Below, in pieces: positions 1 through 9,829 of a stretch of 43,453 bases of DNA. Position 1 is the stretch's first letter. The number at the start of each line of letters is the position of its first letter. The DNA lies in contig AUXH01000090.1 in assembly GCA_000482145.1 (NCBI GenBank), forward strand, positions 1 to 43,453, written 5' to 3'. The translations under genes were made by a program, and so were the position numbers. The stretch comes from Strigomonas culicis (Eukaryota > Euglenozoa > Kinetoplastea > Trypanosomatida > Trypanosomatidae). Under the pieces are notes generated by a model. It was not told where the DNA came from and searched no databases. It was given only the letters and a program-made list of their open reading frames with translations.

Positions 1-38
<38 letters not shown>

Positions 39-72
39 TAGATAGATATATATATATATATTTATATATATA
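1..72. repeat. TA-dinucleotide microsatellite
   Basis: Nearly pure TA repeat broken by a short GATA-type interruption around 36-48. It opens the window and lies upstream of the first gene. Such runs are common in the AT-rich spacers here, and no other function is visible. Confidence 0.95.
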
Positions 73-181
73 TAAACTGCCCCAAAACACTTGCAACGCA
101 AAGAACAAAAAAAGTGAAACGGAACGAAAAAAAAAACGATCTCATCCTGTTTTATCCTTAATATTTTTTTTTCGCTTCACC

Positions 182-2026
182 ATGAACCATTGTACATCAG
201 GTACGGACCAGTCAAGAACTGGAATCGACGTTTCTGAATCCGATTTTTCCAGTGTCTACGCTGATAGCGGGAGGCCGCAAAACACGCCGAAGCCGCAGAG
301 TACAAGTGATGTACTGCATTCCAGCAATGACCGGACTTCTGCGCCTCTGCCTGCGGCACCGCCCAATTACAAAGACACTGTAAGAAGCAGTTACGACCCT
401 CCCACCAAGTATGAGGACCCGTCACTGACGGAGCGGGAAGAGCCCGTGTGCACTATCTCTTTTCCTACGATTCACACCCATCGCACCTTTCCGCCCTTTC
501 GCGCGGACGGCCAGAGCGGCGACATTTGTGTCACGAGCAAGAACAGCAGCAGCAGCAGCAACACGAACACGAACGGCAGCAACCACGGGAGCCCCGCGGA
601 GCCGCGCCTGCCGGAGGACCGCCGGCCGCCGGGCCTCAGCGAGCTCTCCGTTGCGGCGGGCGCGCCGCCGGCGCCGAGGGAGGACACGGAGATGGATTTC
701 ATCCAGCCGAACGTGTACGTGCGCATCTCGGGGAGGGGGCGCGGCTCGCAGGCGGCGGCGTGCCGCAGCCTGCCGCAGACGCCGAACGGGCCAATCCTCG
801 GGGCCCCACCCAAGCGCATGACGCACCAGCCCTACGTGCCCGTGCGGCTGGGTGTGGACTATTTCCCGAGCATCCACAGCATCACGAACAACAACAGCAA
901 CAGCTTCAGCGGACACCCCAATGCGCCCCTGCACGCGGGCGACGCGCCGAGCGCCGAAACCTCTCCCACGTCCGCCACGTTCGAAGGTACCGGCGATAAC
1001 TCCGTCGGGTTGCGGCCGCTCTCCGTGTCGCTGCCGCAGGGGCAGCAGAGCCCGCAGGAGAGCATGGTCAGCACGCCCATCGCCATCGACGGCGGCGCGC
1101 CGCACGCGCTACAGGGCTCCTTCTCCGTGCACACCGCCACCTACGCGGGCGGCTCCCACCCGTCCACGGGGCTGCTGCAGGCCGGCGGCGAGCCGCCGGC
1201 CGCGCCGGAGAAGACGCCTGGCAGCGCCACGCGCGTGCGGCAGCCCAGCAGCCACCCGGGCGGCTTCTCGCAGCCGGAGACGGCGGACCACAAGGGCTCG
1301 CCCGGCGCCCGGCCGAGCGCCCTCTACCGCAAGGCGGACATGCTCGTCGGCTTCTACACGGAGAGCGAATCCGCGCCGATCATCGCCATCAGCGCGGCCG
1401 GCTTCAACGCGAACGCGCTGCCGAGCAAACATGCCCACCCGCCGCAGCCGCAGAGGTTCCACTCGGATGGGAATAACAACAACTACAACAGCAGCAACAG
1501 TGCCTACCCGTACGCGCCACACGCTGGCAGCATGGGCGGCAGCGGTTACTTCAACAACAGCGGCACCGCCTACCCCCACATGCCCACGCACCCGGGCGGC
1601 TACGGCGGCGGCCCCTACCCCTACGCGAGCGGGGCCAACGCGGCCGCGCCGGTCGGCCCGGGGGACGCGTCGCTGTACGGCCAGCCGCCGTGCGCCCCCC
1701 TCACGCCGCCCACCACGGTGCAGAGCATGTCGTCCTCCTGGCCACAGTTCTGCGGCTCGGCCAGCCAGGCGGACCCCACCTTCGCGCCCCACGGGCAGAT
1801 CACGCCGCGGTGGGGCGCCTCCTATACCAGCAACAACGCGTCCTTCCACACCAACGCCCGAAACCCGACGACGATCGCCGGCGGCTCCCCCAAGAGCAAC
1901 AGTAACAACACGAGCAACCACAACAGCAGCGCTACTGGCCATCTCAGCCAGCCCAACACATCCTACGCGATGGACAGCCATCCTCCAGGGCGCCATAGCG
2001 ACGGGAGGTCCTCCTATATGACCTGA
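182..2026 (+). CDS. Low-complexity Asn/Ser/Pro/Gly-rich hypothetical protein
   Basis: I do not recognise this 614-residue protein. It is largely disordered, with a poly-Ser run encoded by AGC repeats (about residues 120-126), many Asn-Asn/Asn-Ser clusters, Gly-Tyr-Pro stretches in the second half and no membrane segment. Two ordered-looking islands stand out: one near residues 170-230 containing the motif THQPY followed by VPVRLGVDY, and one near 385-415 (KADMLVGFYTESESAPIIAI). THQPY resembles the H-N/D-P-Y motif reported for proteins that bind the T. brucei post-transcriptional regulator MKT1, so a role in mRNA regulation is possible but only inferred. The ATG follows a pyrimidine tract (136-178). 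No AG lies between that tract and the ATG, so the splice acceptor must be further upstream. GC at third positions supports coding throughout. Confidence 0.8.
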   Translation: MNHCTSGTDQSRTGIDVSESDFSSVYADSGRPQNTPKPQSTSDVLHSSNDRTSAPLPAAPPNYKDTVRSSYDPPTKYEDPSLTEREEPVCTISFPTIHTHRTFPPFRADGQSGDICVTSKNSSSSSNTNTNGSNHGSPAEPRLPEDRRPPGLSELSVAAGAPPAPREDTEMDFIQPNVYVRISGRGRGSQAAACRSLPQTPNGPILGAPPKRMTHQPYVPVRLGVDYFPSIHSITNNNSNSFSGHPNAPLHAGDAPSAETSPTSATFEGTGDNSVGLRPLSVSLPQGQQSPQESMVSTPIAIDGGAPHALQGSFSVHTATYAGGSHPSTGLLQAGGEPPAAPEKTPGSATRVRQPSSHPGGFSQPETADHKGSPGARPSALYRKADMLVGFYTESESAPIIAISAAGFNANALPSKHAHPPQPQRFHSDGNNNNYNSSNSAYPYAPHAGSMGGSGYFNNSGTAYPHMPTHPGGYGGGPYPYASGANAAAPVGPGDASLYGQPPCAPLTPPTTVQSMSSSWPQFCGSASQADPTFAPHGQITPRWGASYTSNNASFHTNARNPTTIAGGSPKSNSNNTSNHNSSATGHLSQPNTSYAMDSHPPGRHSDGRSSYMT

Positions 2027-3690
2027 GGGTCTCTTCTCTTGGCATACGTGCTTCTCGGATGCATGATTGTAAAAGGAGTACCTCCCTCTCCTTCTCTCAC
2101 TCTTTCTCTCGCTGCCTCCTCTGTCAATGAACTACAAAGGAATTCATAAGATTAAGAAGGAACCATACGTAAGCAAATGGATATGGAGGGAAAAGGAAGC
2201 TGGTGGTCAATAAGAAAAGTAAATATAGCAAAAAAAAAGGAGAAAACAAGTATGCTAACATTATTTTCATTAAATTAACAAGTATATATATATATATACT
2301 TGTATATATGAAAGTTATTAAATTATCAGCAAAGCCGTTAAAAAAAAGGGAGCAACAACCCCCAACCTCCAAAAAAGAAATATATACATATATATATAAA
2401 AGGTGTGTCATGCAGTAACGTGTATTAATTGTTTTTTCATTATGCAAAAAAAGAAACTATGTATTTTTTTTTTAATAGCATAATAAAAAAAAACGCACAT
2501 TTTTTTTTCTGTTGCCTTTACCTATTATAATTATAATTATAATTATAATTATAATTATAATTGTTATTGTTATTATGAATTATTAGTTGCTGTTGTTCTT
2601 CATTTGATACTACAGTTTTTTTTTTCTTTGTGTGTGAGCGTGTTCAAATAAAATAGTGAGTGTTTCCAAGTACTTCCAGTCTGAAGCTGAAAGATTTTTT
2701 TGTTCTTTTTCTTTCTTCTTTATATTCTTTCTTTTTATTACTATTATTATTAACATTATGAGTGTTTTTGTATGTATGTATGTACTTTTTTTTGGGGTTT
2801 GTTTGTTTCATTGCTTCAGGATAACAGAAAAACTGATGTCCTACTTGTCGCGATATCGTTTTTTTTTTAATGAATAATAATAATAATAATAGTAAAAAGA
2901 TGAAAGAAAAGACATAAAAAATAATCTGCCCAATGAGCTCAGCTGCGCTGAGGATTTCCTTGGTCTGACAGTAACGTAATTAGATTTTTCTTCCCCCAAC
3001 AGCACTATTTGGCACCCTCTCACTAGCCTTGCAAAGGTTAATGAGTAATGGACAAGTGTACATATATGTTTATACGTATATGCGATTTTCTATATATTTG
3101 CATTTATCTATATATTCATCTATCTCTATAAATATACATCTATTTGGGTGTTAGTTTTCAGTGAGCCGTGACATTTTTTTTTCTCTTTTTCTTTTTTACT
3201 ATTGTTTTTTTTTTTCGTGTGTTTGTGTCCCCACTCACTTTCTTACGGATCTTTTTTTTCTTCCACGCCGTTGTTTTATTCTTAGTTGTTCTCCTCGACC
3301 ATTTCTTTATCATGATATTGTTATCATTTTTCTTTCTTTGTTTCTTCTTGATTTCAGTGTACGTTTTTTTTTTCTCTTCTGTTTTTTTTTCTTATTTGCT
3401 TCTTTCGTTCGATGGCTGTGTGACGATATCACGATAGTGTTTTTTTTTTAATTCGATTCATCTTTGACTTGTACAGTTTTTAATCGTTTCAACAACAAAA
3501 AATGAAAAGGAAAAGAAAAAGAACCTTGTTCTTTTTCTCGCTTTGATTTTTTTCGGTATCGTTGTTATTCTTCTTATACTATTGTTGTTCTCAAAACTTA
3601 TCACTAACCGATTGTGGTACTTTCCAACGTGCATGATTGATAGGCATTGCTGCCACGTGTGCGAAGACGCTCGCAACGATAGGTCGCCAC
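2027..3690. other. Long AT-rich intergenic/UTR region
   Basis: This 1.7 kb spacer should contain the 3' UTR and polyadenylation site of the upstream gene and the splice region of the next. It holds many A and T homopolymer runs, a TTATAA-type repeat (2523-2562) and T/C-rich stretches at 2690-2790 and 3170-3440. Open frames in it are Phe/Leu/Ser-rich translations of T-tracts and lack the GC-rich codon use of real genes here. I see no RNA gene. Confidence 0.7.
2523..2562. repeat. Hexanucleotide TTATAA-type microsatellite
   Basis: About six tandem copies of a TTATAA/ATTATA unit followed by TTGTTA-type degenerate units. It lies in the spacer between the first two genes. Confidence 0.9.
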
Positions 3691-3723
3691 TTGTTCTTCC
3701 CTTTGTATCTTGTGCCTTTTTAG
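3691..3723 (+). promoter_or_regulatory. Candidate trans-splice acceptor for the WD40 gene
   Basis: A pyrimidine-rich tract ends in CTTTTTAG. A second T/C tract (3745-3795) follows but has no AG before the ATG at 3800, so this upstream AG, or the TAG near 3742, is the better acceptor. Inferred only from sequence. Confidence 0.4.
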
Positions 3724-3799
3724 TGAATCCCATAATAGCGTAGTGTTTTTTTTTCTTATTCTTCTTCTTTGCTCTTCTTCTCTGTTTCCTGTTGTGTGG

Positions 3800-5881
3800 A
3801 TGTGGGCAAAGCGGAGGACGTTCTATCCGAAGGAGGCGGCGGATGCCGATGGTGCGCCGCGCGCCGCGGAGACGCCGCGGTATCTCCAACAGAAAAGCGC
3901 CGGCGCGAGTGAGGGCGAGATGAGCGAGCACGACTTCAACTTCATCGCTTCGCTCGGCTATGGGCTCATCCCCGAGGTGACGAGGGAGGAGGCCGCGGCG
4001 CTGCTCCCGTGGGTGCTCGGCGGCCCGGCCGCGGCGGAGGCGCTGACCACGGACGACGACGCGCTCGCGCGTTTCTCGCAGATCGAATACTTCTTCGTGG
4101 GCACCGACAACGGCCAGCTCTTCCTGATGCCTCTGCTCCCGCCGCACCTCACGTCCTACGTGCGCGCCCTGCGCGCGGCCGCGGCGCCGCGCCTGCCGGA
4201 GAAGGGCGTGCGGCTGCTGCTGCACCGGCACATGGTGGGTGAGCCGGTGCACGCGCAGGACCACCTTGGCACGCTCGTCGCCTCGGGCTCGGCCGACGGC
4301 TGCGCGGTGGTGAGCTTCTACCACCCCCACCCGGCGCCTCTGGTCTGCATCCCGCACCCCAAGATGATTCGCTGCGTGAAGCTGTGGGAGGGCAGCGTGT
4401 TTGTGCGCGCCGCGCTGCAGGAGACGCCGCCGTCCGCGTGGGCCGCGGAGCTGCAGCGCGGCGAGAGCGCGGCCGTCTACCTCTTCACGGCGGACGAGGG
4501 TGCAGAGGTGCGGCTGTGGCGCGTGGACGCGCTGCGACGCACCTACGTGCTGCTGCACCTCTTCGTGATGTCGCCCAACGCCCCGCGCGCGTGCAGCTCG
4601 CTCGACGCGCTCGCGCGCGAGGAACGCCGCGGCCGCGCCACGCGGCGTGAGACGGACACACCGGCGCACTGCCTGACGCTCGACGGCGACGAGCGGCTGC
4701 TCGTCGGGACGGAGGGCGGCGCCTACGCGTGGCAGCTCTCCGCGCTCGCGTGGAAGGACGGCTACGCGACGGACGCCTCGCACCCGCTCTGCTGGGACGA
4801 GGCGCGCCGGCGGCCCGGCGGGCGCGACGCTGGCACGCTGCGGCGCCTACAGATGCGAGCGGCGCGGCTGGCGAACCACCACGTGTGGCTGCGCGATGCC
4901 GCCTTCGTGGAGCCGGCGATGGCGCGGTGCGCCGGCACCGCGTGGAAGCCCAAGTACGGCCGCACCATCACCGGCGGCATGGCCGTCGGTGTCGTGAGCA
5001 ACATGGTGCGCGTGGAGGAGGCTGGCGCGCCCGGGGCGGGGGAGGCGGTGGCGGCGTGTCTGGCGGCCAGCGCCGTGACGGTGAGCTTCGAGGGCGGGCA
5101 GGTGCGCAACGACGTGCGGCTGCCGCTGTGCTGCGTGGAGCCGGTCGCGTACCCGCTGCAGCACCTGCGCATGGCGGGCAGCGCGTGCTTCGCGCTCGCC
5201 ACGCTGGCGCCGGGCGCGCGCGTGCTCACCGGCGGCTCCGACGGCCGCGTCGCCGTGTGGCGCTGGCGCGCGGCGGACGAGGCGTACGTGCTGCTGCTCG
5301 TCACGGAGGGGGAGCGGCAGCCGCACCGCGGCCTCGGCCGCCACTTCTTTGTGCTGCGGCACCCGGACGTCTTTCTGTCCTGCGGCTTCGACGACGGCCT
5401 CATCCGCGAGTGGCACCTCTACGACGACCCCGAGACGTTCATGAGCTGCGAGCGCTGCTTCTCACTCATGCCGGTGGCGTCGTACGACAAGGCGACGGCC
5501 GCCGCGAACGGCCAGAGCAGCTTCAAGGAGATGGCGAACCTGATGCGCGCCGCGATGCGGGGGGGGGACAAGGCGGAAGGCGACGGCGGCAGCAGCGGCG
5601 AGGACGCGGACAGGGCCGAGGGGGAGGCGCCGCCGGAGGAGGAAGTGGCGGCCGGCGTCAGCTGCGGCGCCATCTTTCCTGCCTTCAGGGCGCTTTTCCT
5701 CGTCGGCACCTTTGACAATGCGGTCCAGACATACAGTCTGTCGGAGGTGCAGGGGTGCACGCCGCCCGCGAACTTCATTTACAACGGCCTCAAGACGGTC
5801 AAGCTGCCCTCGTACCTCAAGATGGACCAGTGCTACGAGCTCGGGAGGGAGGAAGAGGAGGCGGGGGCGAAGGCGCCGTAA
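3800..5881 (+). CDS. WD40-repeat beta-propeller protein, function unknown
   Basis: A 693-residue protein. Degenerate WD40 blades are visible: TLVASGSADGCAVVSFY (about 156), LFTADEGAEVRLWRVD (about 227), VLTGGSDGRVAVWRW (about 476) and FLSCGFDDGLIREWHLY (about 524), with a looser repeat near residues 300-315. After the propeller comes an acidic Glu/Asp/Ala-rich loop (about 595-620), then a last blade-like segment (FLVGTFDNAVQTYSL). No signal peptide or membrane span is convincing. The open frame extends upstream of 3800, but that part is a Phe/Leu/Ser translation of the polypyrimidine tract, so MWAKRRTF is the likely start; an internal Met at about residue 41 (MSEHDFNF) is the alternative. WD40 proteins are usually scaffolds. 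I cannot assign a complex. Confidence 0.85.
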   Translation: MWAKRRTFYPKEAADADGAPRAAETPRYLQQKSAGASEGEMSEHDFNFIASLGYGLIPEVTREEAAALLPWVLGGPAAAEALTTDDDALARFSQIEYFFVGTDNGQLFLMPLLPPHLTSYVRALRAAAAPRLPEKGVRLLLHRHMVGEPVHAQDHLGTLVASGSADGCAVVSFYHPHPAPLVCIPHPKMIRCVKLWEGSVFVRAALQETPPSAWAAELQRGESAAVYLFTADEGAEVRLWRVDALRRTYVLLHLFVMSPNAPRACSSLDALAREERRGRATRRETDTPAHCLTLDGDERLLVGTEGGAYAWQLSALAWKDGYATDASHPLCWDEARRRPGGRDAGTLRRLQMRAARLANHHVWLRDAAFVEPAMARCAGTAWKPKYGRTITGGMAVGVVSNMVRVEEAGAPGAGEAVAACLAASAVTVSFEGGQVRNDVRLPLCCVEPVAYPLQHLRMAGSACFALATLAPGARVLTGGSDGRVAVWRWRAADEAYVLLLVTEGERQPHRGLGRHFFVLRHPDVFLSCGFDDGLIREWHLYDDPETFMSCERCFSLMPVASYDKATAAANGQSSFKEMANLMRAAMRGGDKAEGDGGSSGEDADRAEGEAPPEEEVAAGVSCGAIFPAFRALFLVGTFDNAVQTYSLSEVQGCTPPANFIYNGLKTVKLPSYLKMDQCYELGREEEEAGAKAP

Positions 5882-6320
5882 GGGGTTCGTCTCCCTCTTT
5901 CACCTCTGTAAAGTGCATCCCTCTTGAGGAGTTGACTTGATTGCAACTACAACTACTATCATGATTAGTTATATATACGTTGATTTTCTTATTCATCTGC
6001 ATGCTTCACGACATACGGCGGACGGTCGCAAGTGTGGAAGCAACGAAGTCACATACCCATAAGCAACAACAACAACAACAACAAAAAAAAACTGATTTAC
6101 ACTCATGTATAGTTTAAAGCTATCGAATGAATTAAAAGTGCGTATTGCATCTTTATACTAAGGTATTCTCTGTTCTTCATTTGCCTCTCTCTTTGCATCT
6201 TTCTTCTCCAAGATTTCAGCTATACGTATCCATTGAACCTTTGATTTCGATACATTCTTTTTCTCTTTGTTATTGCGACTGTTATTATACTATTATAAGC
6301 GCTTCCCGTTTCATTCGAAG
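5882..6320. other. Intergenic/UTR region
   Basis: A spacer of about 0.4 kb with a short CAA repeat (about 6063-6085) followed by an A-run and pyrimidine-rich sequence from 6175 onward. No gene is visible. Confidence 0.7.
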
Positions 6321-6346
6321 TGTTCTTTCGTGTCTTTTCCTGTTAG
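6321..6346 (+). promoter_or_regulatory. Candidate trans-splice acceptor for NAPE-PLD-like gene
   Basis: Pyrimidine tract TGTTCTTTCGTGTCTTTTCC followed by TGTTAG, 48 nt before the start codon at 6395. This is the spacing and composition typical of trypanosomatid splice acceptors. Confidence 0.5.
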
Positions 6347-6394
6347 TACGCCTTATACCTAATTATATTTACCAAACATCTTCGCTTTGCGAGA

Positions 6395-7564
6395 ATGCAG
6401 AAACTTCCCTATGGCTCTACCTGGTCGAACCGTGAGGCGGACGGCAAGTTCTTCAAGAACATCGGCTCGGTTGTTGTGCAGCGACCCGACGGGTGCCGCC
6501 AGTTCAAATGGATCTTCAAGCACTTCACGCAGGGCGTCCCGGCCCCCAAGGACGGCTACAAGGCCTTCGGCGAGCAGTGGCACCAACAGCTGTCTGCCGC
6601 GACCGCCGTCGAGGACCTCCGGCTGAGGGACCCGAAGTCGGACCACGTGTTCTGGCTCGGTCACGCGTCGTCGCTGCTGTGCCTGGCCTCCGGCACGAAC
6701 ATCATCTTCGACCCCATCTTCTCCCACCGTGCGTCGCCCTTCACCTTTGCGGGGCCCGCCCGCAAGTTCGCGGCGCCCACGAAGATCGACGAGCTGCCGA
6801 ACATCGACATCGTCACCATCTCGCACGACCACTTCGACCACATGGACGAGGCGAGCCTGCGCAAGATCTACAAGCGCTTCCCGGACGTGCAATTTGTCGT
6901 GCCGCTCGGCATCGACAAGCTGCTGGAGGAGCTCAAGATCCCGACGGCGTCCATCCACGCGCTCGACTGGTGGGAGGAGCGGCGCGTGAAGGACGTCGTC
7001 GTCGGCTGTGCACCGGCGCAGCACTGGGGCAAGCGCTCCCTGCTCGACCGCAACAGCCACCTCTGGTGCGGCTGGGTCGTCGGCTGGGGCGAGGCCGTGG
7101 ACGCCGGCGCCGCCACCGGCAGCTTCTCTGCGACGTCGCCGACCGCGACGAGTGCGGCCGCGAGCGACGCCGCGGAGGACGTGAACGGCGTCATCCCCGG
7201 TGAGCCGACTGTGGACTGGAGCGCGGCAAAGACGTTCTACTTCACGGGCGACACGTCGTACAACGAAGAAATGTTCCGCCTCATCCACCGCCGCTTCCCG
7301 CGCATCGACATGGCCGCGCTGCCCATCGGTGCGTACGCGCCGCGGTGGTTCATGTCCGGCGCGCACATTGACCCTGAGAACGTGTCCAAGGTGTTCAACA
7401 TTCTGCAGGTGCGGCGTGCCTACGGCGTGCACTGGGGCACCTTCGAGCTGGCGGACGAGCCGCTGGACGAGCCGCCGCAGGTGCTGCAGGAGGCCAAGAA
7501 GGCCGAGGGCATCGATAACGACGCCTTCGTGTGCATCCGGACAGGCGGTTCGCTTTCCTTTTAG
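6395..7564 (+). CDS. NAPE-PLD-like metallo-beta-lactamase-fold phosphodiesterase
   Basis: A 389-residue protein matching the N-acyl-phosphatidylethanolamine phospholipase D family (zinc metallo-beta-lactamase fold), which cleaves N-acyl-PE to N-acylethanolamine and phosphatidic acid. The metal-binding motif HDHFDH is at 144-149. Further ligands expected for the fold are present: H210 (APAQHWGKRS), D286 (FTGDTSY) and H346 (GVHWGTFELADEP). The blocks PIGAYAPRWFM (310-320) and HWGTF..A.EP are characteristic of NAPE-PLD rather than generic beta-lactamases. A low-complexity Ala/Ser/Thr insertion (about 233-270) interrupts the domain between strands. The ATG lies just downstream of a good splice acceptor. 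The N-terminus has no clear signal peptide. The substrate in this organism is inferred; a related bacterial UlaG-type or other phospholipid hydrolase activity cannot be excluded. Confidence 0.88.
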   Translation: MQKLPYGSTWSNREADGKFFKNIGSVVVQRPDGCRQFKWIFKHFTQGVPAPKDGYKAFGEQWHQQLSAATAVEDLRLRDPKSDHVFWLGHASSLLCLASGTNIIFDPIFSHRASPFTFAGPARKFAAPTKIDELPNIDIVTISHDHFDHMDEASLRKIYKRFPDVQFVVPLGIDKLLEELKIPTASIHALDWWEERRVKDVVVGCAPAQHWGKRSLLDRNSHLWCGWVVGWGEAVDAGAATGSFSATSPTATSAAASDAAEDVNGVIPGEPTVDWSAAKTFYFTGDTSYNEEMFRLIHRRFPRIDMAALPIGAYAPRWFMSGAHIDPENVSKVFNILQVRRAYGVHWGTFELADEPLDEPPQVLQEAKKAEGIDNDAFVCIRTGGSLSF

Positions 7565-7750
7565 TTCGAATTCTTCCTTACTTTATTATTATTATTATGA
7601 TTGCTGTTTTCGTTGCTTCTTGTTTTGCGTATTCTATACCACTCTACTCCCACACGTTCATGCAGCGCGCATTCTCGCTGTCGGGTACCCTGCTTTCATT
7701 ATTTCGCTGCGTACCGGCCACTGCTGGTGTCTCTTTTATGTGCTTGTCGG

Positions 7751-7819
7751 TGCTAGCATTTTCTCTTTCTTCCTTCTTCTTCTCTTTTTTTTTTTCTTGT
7801 GGTGTTCTGTTGTCTGAAG
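7751..7819 (+). promoter_or_regulatory. Candidate trans-splice acceptor for fucosyltransferase-like gene
   Basis: Long T/C tract with a ten-base T run, followed by CTGAAG at 7818-7819, 47 nt before the ATG at 7866. It supports that start. Confidence 0.5.
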
Positions 7820-7865
7820 AGGTACTAGTCCAAAGACCCACCAGACTCGCAGTACCTTCCACTCC

Positions 7866-9563
7866 ATGCAGCGGCGCACCTTTCAGAAGCCACGGGTCGC
7901 TGCCCGACGTACCCGGTTCGTGTTGACGGTGATCGCGCTGGTCGCCGTGGCGTGCCTCCTGGTGGTGGGTGTGGTCCACGTCGTGGGGGAGGCGCCGGTG
8001 TGGCTGGAGCTGCGCCAGCTGGATTCCTTCTTCGTCTGGGAGCGCGCGCCACGGCAGGCGGCGACGTGCCTTCTCGCGAGCGACGGCCAGGTGCACTTCC
8101 GCCCCGGCCCCACGCGGCCGACCGACCTGCTCCACCTGAGCGACGACGAGTGTCGCGCGACGCTGGCGCGCGTCCTGCGCCCGGTCGCGGGCGGCCCCGC
8201 CCCCGGCGCCGCCGCGGCCTTCCCCGCGCTGCCCATTACGTGCGGCGGCGCGCGGCCCTGTCCGCTGTTCAGCATCACCAAGAGGGCGCGCCGCGGGGCC
8301 GGCCTCAGTGCGCAGTACGCGTTGGACGTGCCCATGTGGCGGCGGGTGCGCGAAGCCCCCGCCGCCGCGCCGCCTGCCGGCCCGCCGCGGCGCGCGTGCC
8401 CCACGTCCTATGCGACGGTGCAGCTGGAGGGCTACGGCCGCATGCAGAACCAGATGCAGGCGCTCGTGCACACCGCGCTGTGGAGCGAGCGGCTGCACCG
8501 CACCTTCGTGCTGCCGCCGCTCTGCTGGAGCACCACCTGCTGTTGGGACGCCACGTGCCGCAGCCGGCTGGACGTGGAGCGCCTCTACAATTTCTCCGCG
8601 TGGCGCGCGGCCGGCCTCTGCGTCGTGAGCTACCGCGCGTGGGTGCAGGGCCGCGGCCCGGCGGACGTGGCGGCCGCCGCCGGCAAGCGCCTGCGCTTCT
8701 ACCACAACGCCCTCGACCACAACCACCCGCTGCTGACCGCCGCGCGCGTGCGGCTGGACGACTTCATGCTGCCGACCGCGGCCGGCGAGGCAGCCGCGCG
8801 GCCGCATGCCGCGCGCGGGGAGACATACGAGGTAGTGCTGGACGGGTGGGCGGGGCGCGGCCTGCGCGAGGTGAAGGCGCCGGCGGCGCAGGCGCGGCGC
8901 GACGAGTGGCTCGTGCTGTCGGCGGAGACCGCCTTTTTCCTCCGCTTCCCGCTGGCGGAGACGCAGCGGCTCTTTGGTCTGCTGCGGCCGTCGCCGGCGG
9001 TGGCCGCGCGCGTGGCGGCGGTGCTGGCCGCCGTCCCGCACGGATCCGGCACGGTCGGCCTCCACCTCCGCGCGCGCGAGGGCACGTGCCGCCACGAGGT
9101 GCAGGGGATGGGTGCGACGCTGGGGCCGCCGGACGCGCGCAGCCCCTACGCCCTGACCATGAGCGAGGCATTTGAGGCGGAGGTGCGGTGGGAGTGCGCG
9201 CCGACCGCGGTGGGCCTGCTGGCGCGCCTGGCGCACGCCGCCCCGCGCAGCCGCTCGGTGCTCGTCGCGACGGACCAGCAGCAGGGGGCGGTGCTGCGCG
9301 CGCTGCAGGCCGCGTGGGCGCGGCGGCACCCGGACGGGCTCCTGCGCAGCCTCGCCGTCGCGCGGCACGCGACGGAATATGCGCTGCTCGCCGCGGATGT
9401 CGCGGCGGACTTCTTCACGCTGACCGCGGTGGACGTGTTCTGGGGCAATCGGCTGTCGGCGGTCTCGCAGAACGTGTGCATGTGGCGGCTCTACAACGGG
9501 AGGGAGTGCCACGGGTTTGCGGGTGGCGTGCTGGCCTTGACCTTTCAGGATGTCGGATCTTGA
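7866..9563 (+). CDS. Type II membrane O-fucosyltransferase-like glycosyltransferase
   Basis: A 565-residue protein with a short basic N-terminus and a signal anchor at about residues 17-40, the usual topology of Golgi/ER glycosyltransferases. Three blocks fit the GT-B protein O-fucosyltransferase superfamily: GYGRMQNQMQAL...RTFVLPPLCW (about 191-222, the G-R-x-x-N-Q region), VGLHLRAREGTC (about 397-408, the basic GDP-fucose-binding HxR motif) and, near the C-terminus, a D-x-F-x-GN-x-x-S segment (TAVDVFWGNRLSAVSQNVCM). SVLVATDQQ (about 462) matches the VATD segment before the last motif. The alternation of Cys residues suggests a lumenal, disulfide-bonded domain. Family membership is fairly clear. 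Whether the donor is GDP-fucose, and which acceptor is used, is inference. It differs from the GT11-type mitochondrial fucosyltransferase known from trypanosomatids. Confidence 0.7.
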   Translation: MQRRTFQKPRVAARRTRFVLTVIALVAVACLLVVGVVHVVGEAPVWLELRQLDSFFVWERAPRQAATCLLASDGQVHFRPGPTRPTDLLHLSDDECRATLARVLRPVAGGPAPGAAAAFPALPITCGGARPCPLFSITKRARRGAGLSAQYALDVPMWRRVREAPAAAPPAGPPRRACPTSYATVQLEGYGRMQNQMQALVHTALWSERLHRTFVLPPLCWSTTCCWDATCRSRLDVERLYNFSAWRAAGLCVVSYRAWVQGRGPADVAAAAGKRLRFYHNALDHNHPLLTAARVRLDDFMLPTAAGEAAARPHAARGETYEVVLDGWAGRGLREVKAPAAQARRDEWLVLSAETAFFLRFPLAETQRLFGLLRPSPAVAARVAAVLAAVPHGSGTVGLHLRAREGTCRHEVQGMGATLGPPDARSPYALTMSEAFEAEVRWECAPTAVGLLARLAHAAPRSRSVLVATDQQQGAVLRALQAAWARRHPDGLLRSLAVARHATEYALLAADVAADFFTLTAVDVFWGNRLSAVSQNVCMWRLYNGRECHGFAGGVLALTFQDVGS

Positions 9564-9660
9564 TCGTGGAGAGCGTGGACAGGTATCAATGTACTATTTA
9601 CAATAAAAACGAACTATCAGCGGGAGACAAGTGTAGAACGGCAGTAGCGCATAACATGTA

Positions 9661-9694
9661 CACACACACCCACACACACACACACACACACACA
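9661..9694. repeat. CA-dinucleotide microsatellite
   Basis: A run of CA repeats with one CC interruption in the spacer before the RPC5 gene. Confidence 0.95.
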
Positions 9695-9738
9695 TCTATC
9701 TTTTCATTCATTATAATTATTATCGTTGTTGTGTTCTC

Positions 9739-9784
9739 CCCCTCCTCTCTCTCTCTCTCTCTTTCTCTCGTCATACATCTACAG
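9739..9784 (+). promoter_or_regulatory. CT-repeat polypyrimidine tract and splice acceptor for RPC5
   Basis: Pyrimidine tract that includes a CT microsatellite (9745-9769), followed by CTACAG (AG at 9783-9784), 46 nt before the ATG at 9830. It is a textbook trans-splice acceptor layout. Confidence 0.55.
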
Positions 9785-9829
9785 TAACAATACGCCAACC
9801 CATCTAGCTTGAATTGAACTGGTGTCAGC

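Noticed and set aside
3458..4783. 441-codon open frame on the - strand
   Set aside because: Antisense to the WD40 gene and running into T-rich spacer; no family motif.
7644..9512. 622-codon open frame on the - strand
   Set aside because: Antisense shadow of the fucosyltransferase-like gene, with Arg/Ala/Gly-biased composition and extension into a spacer.
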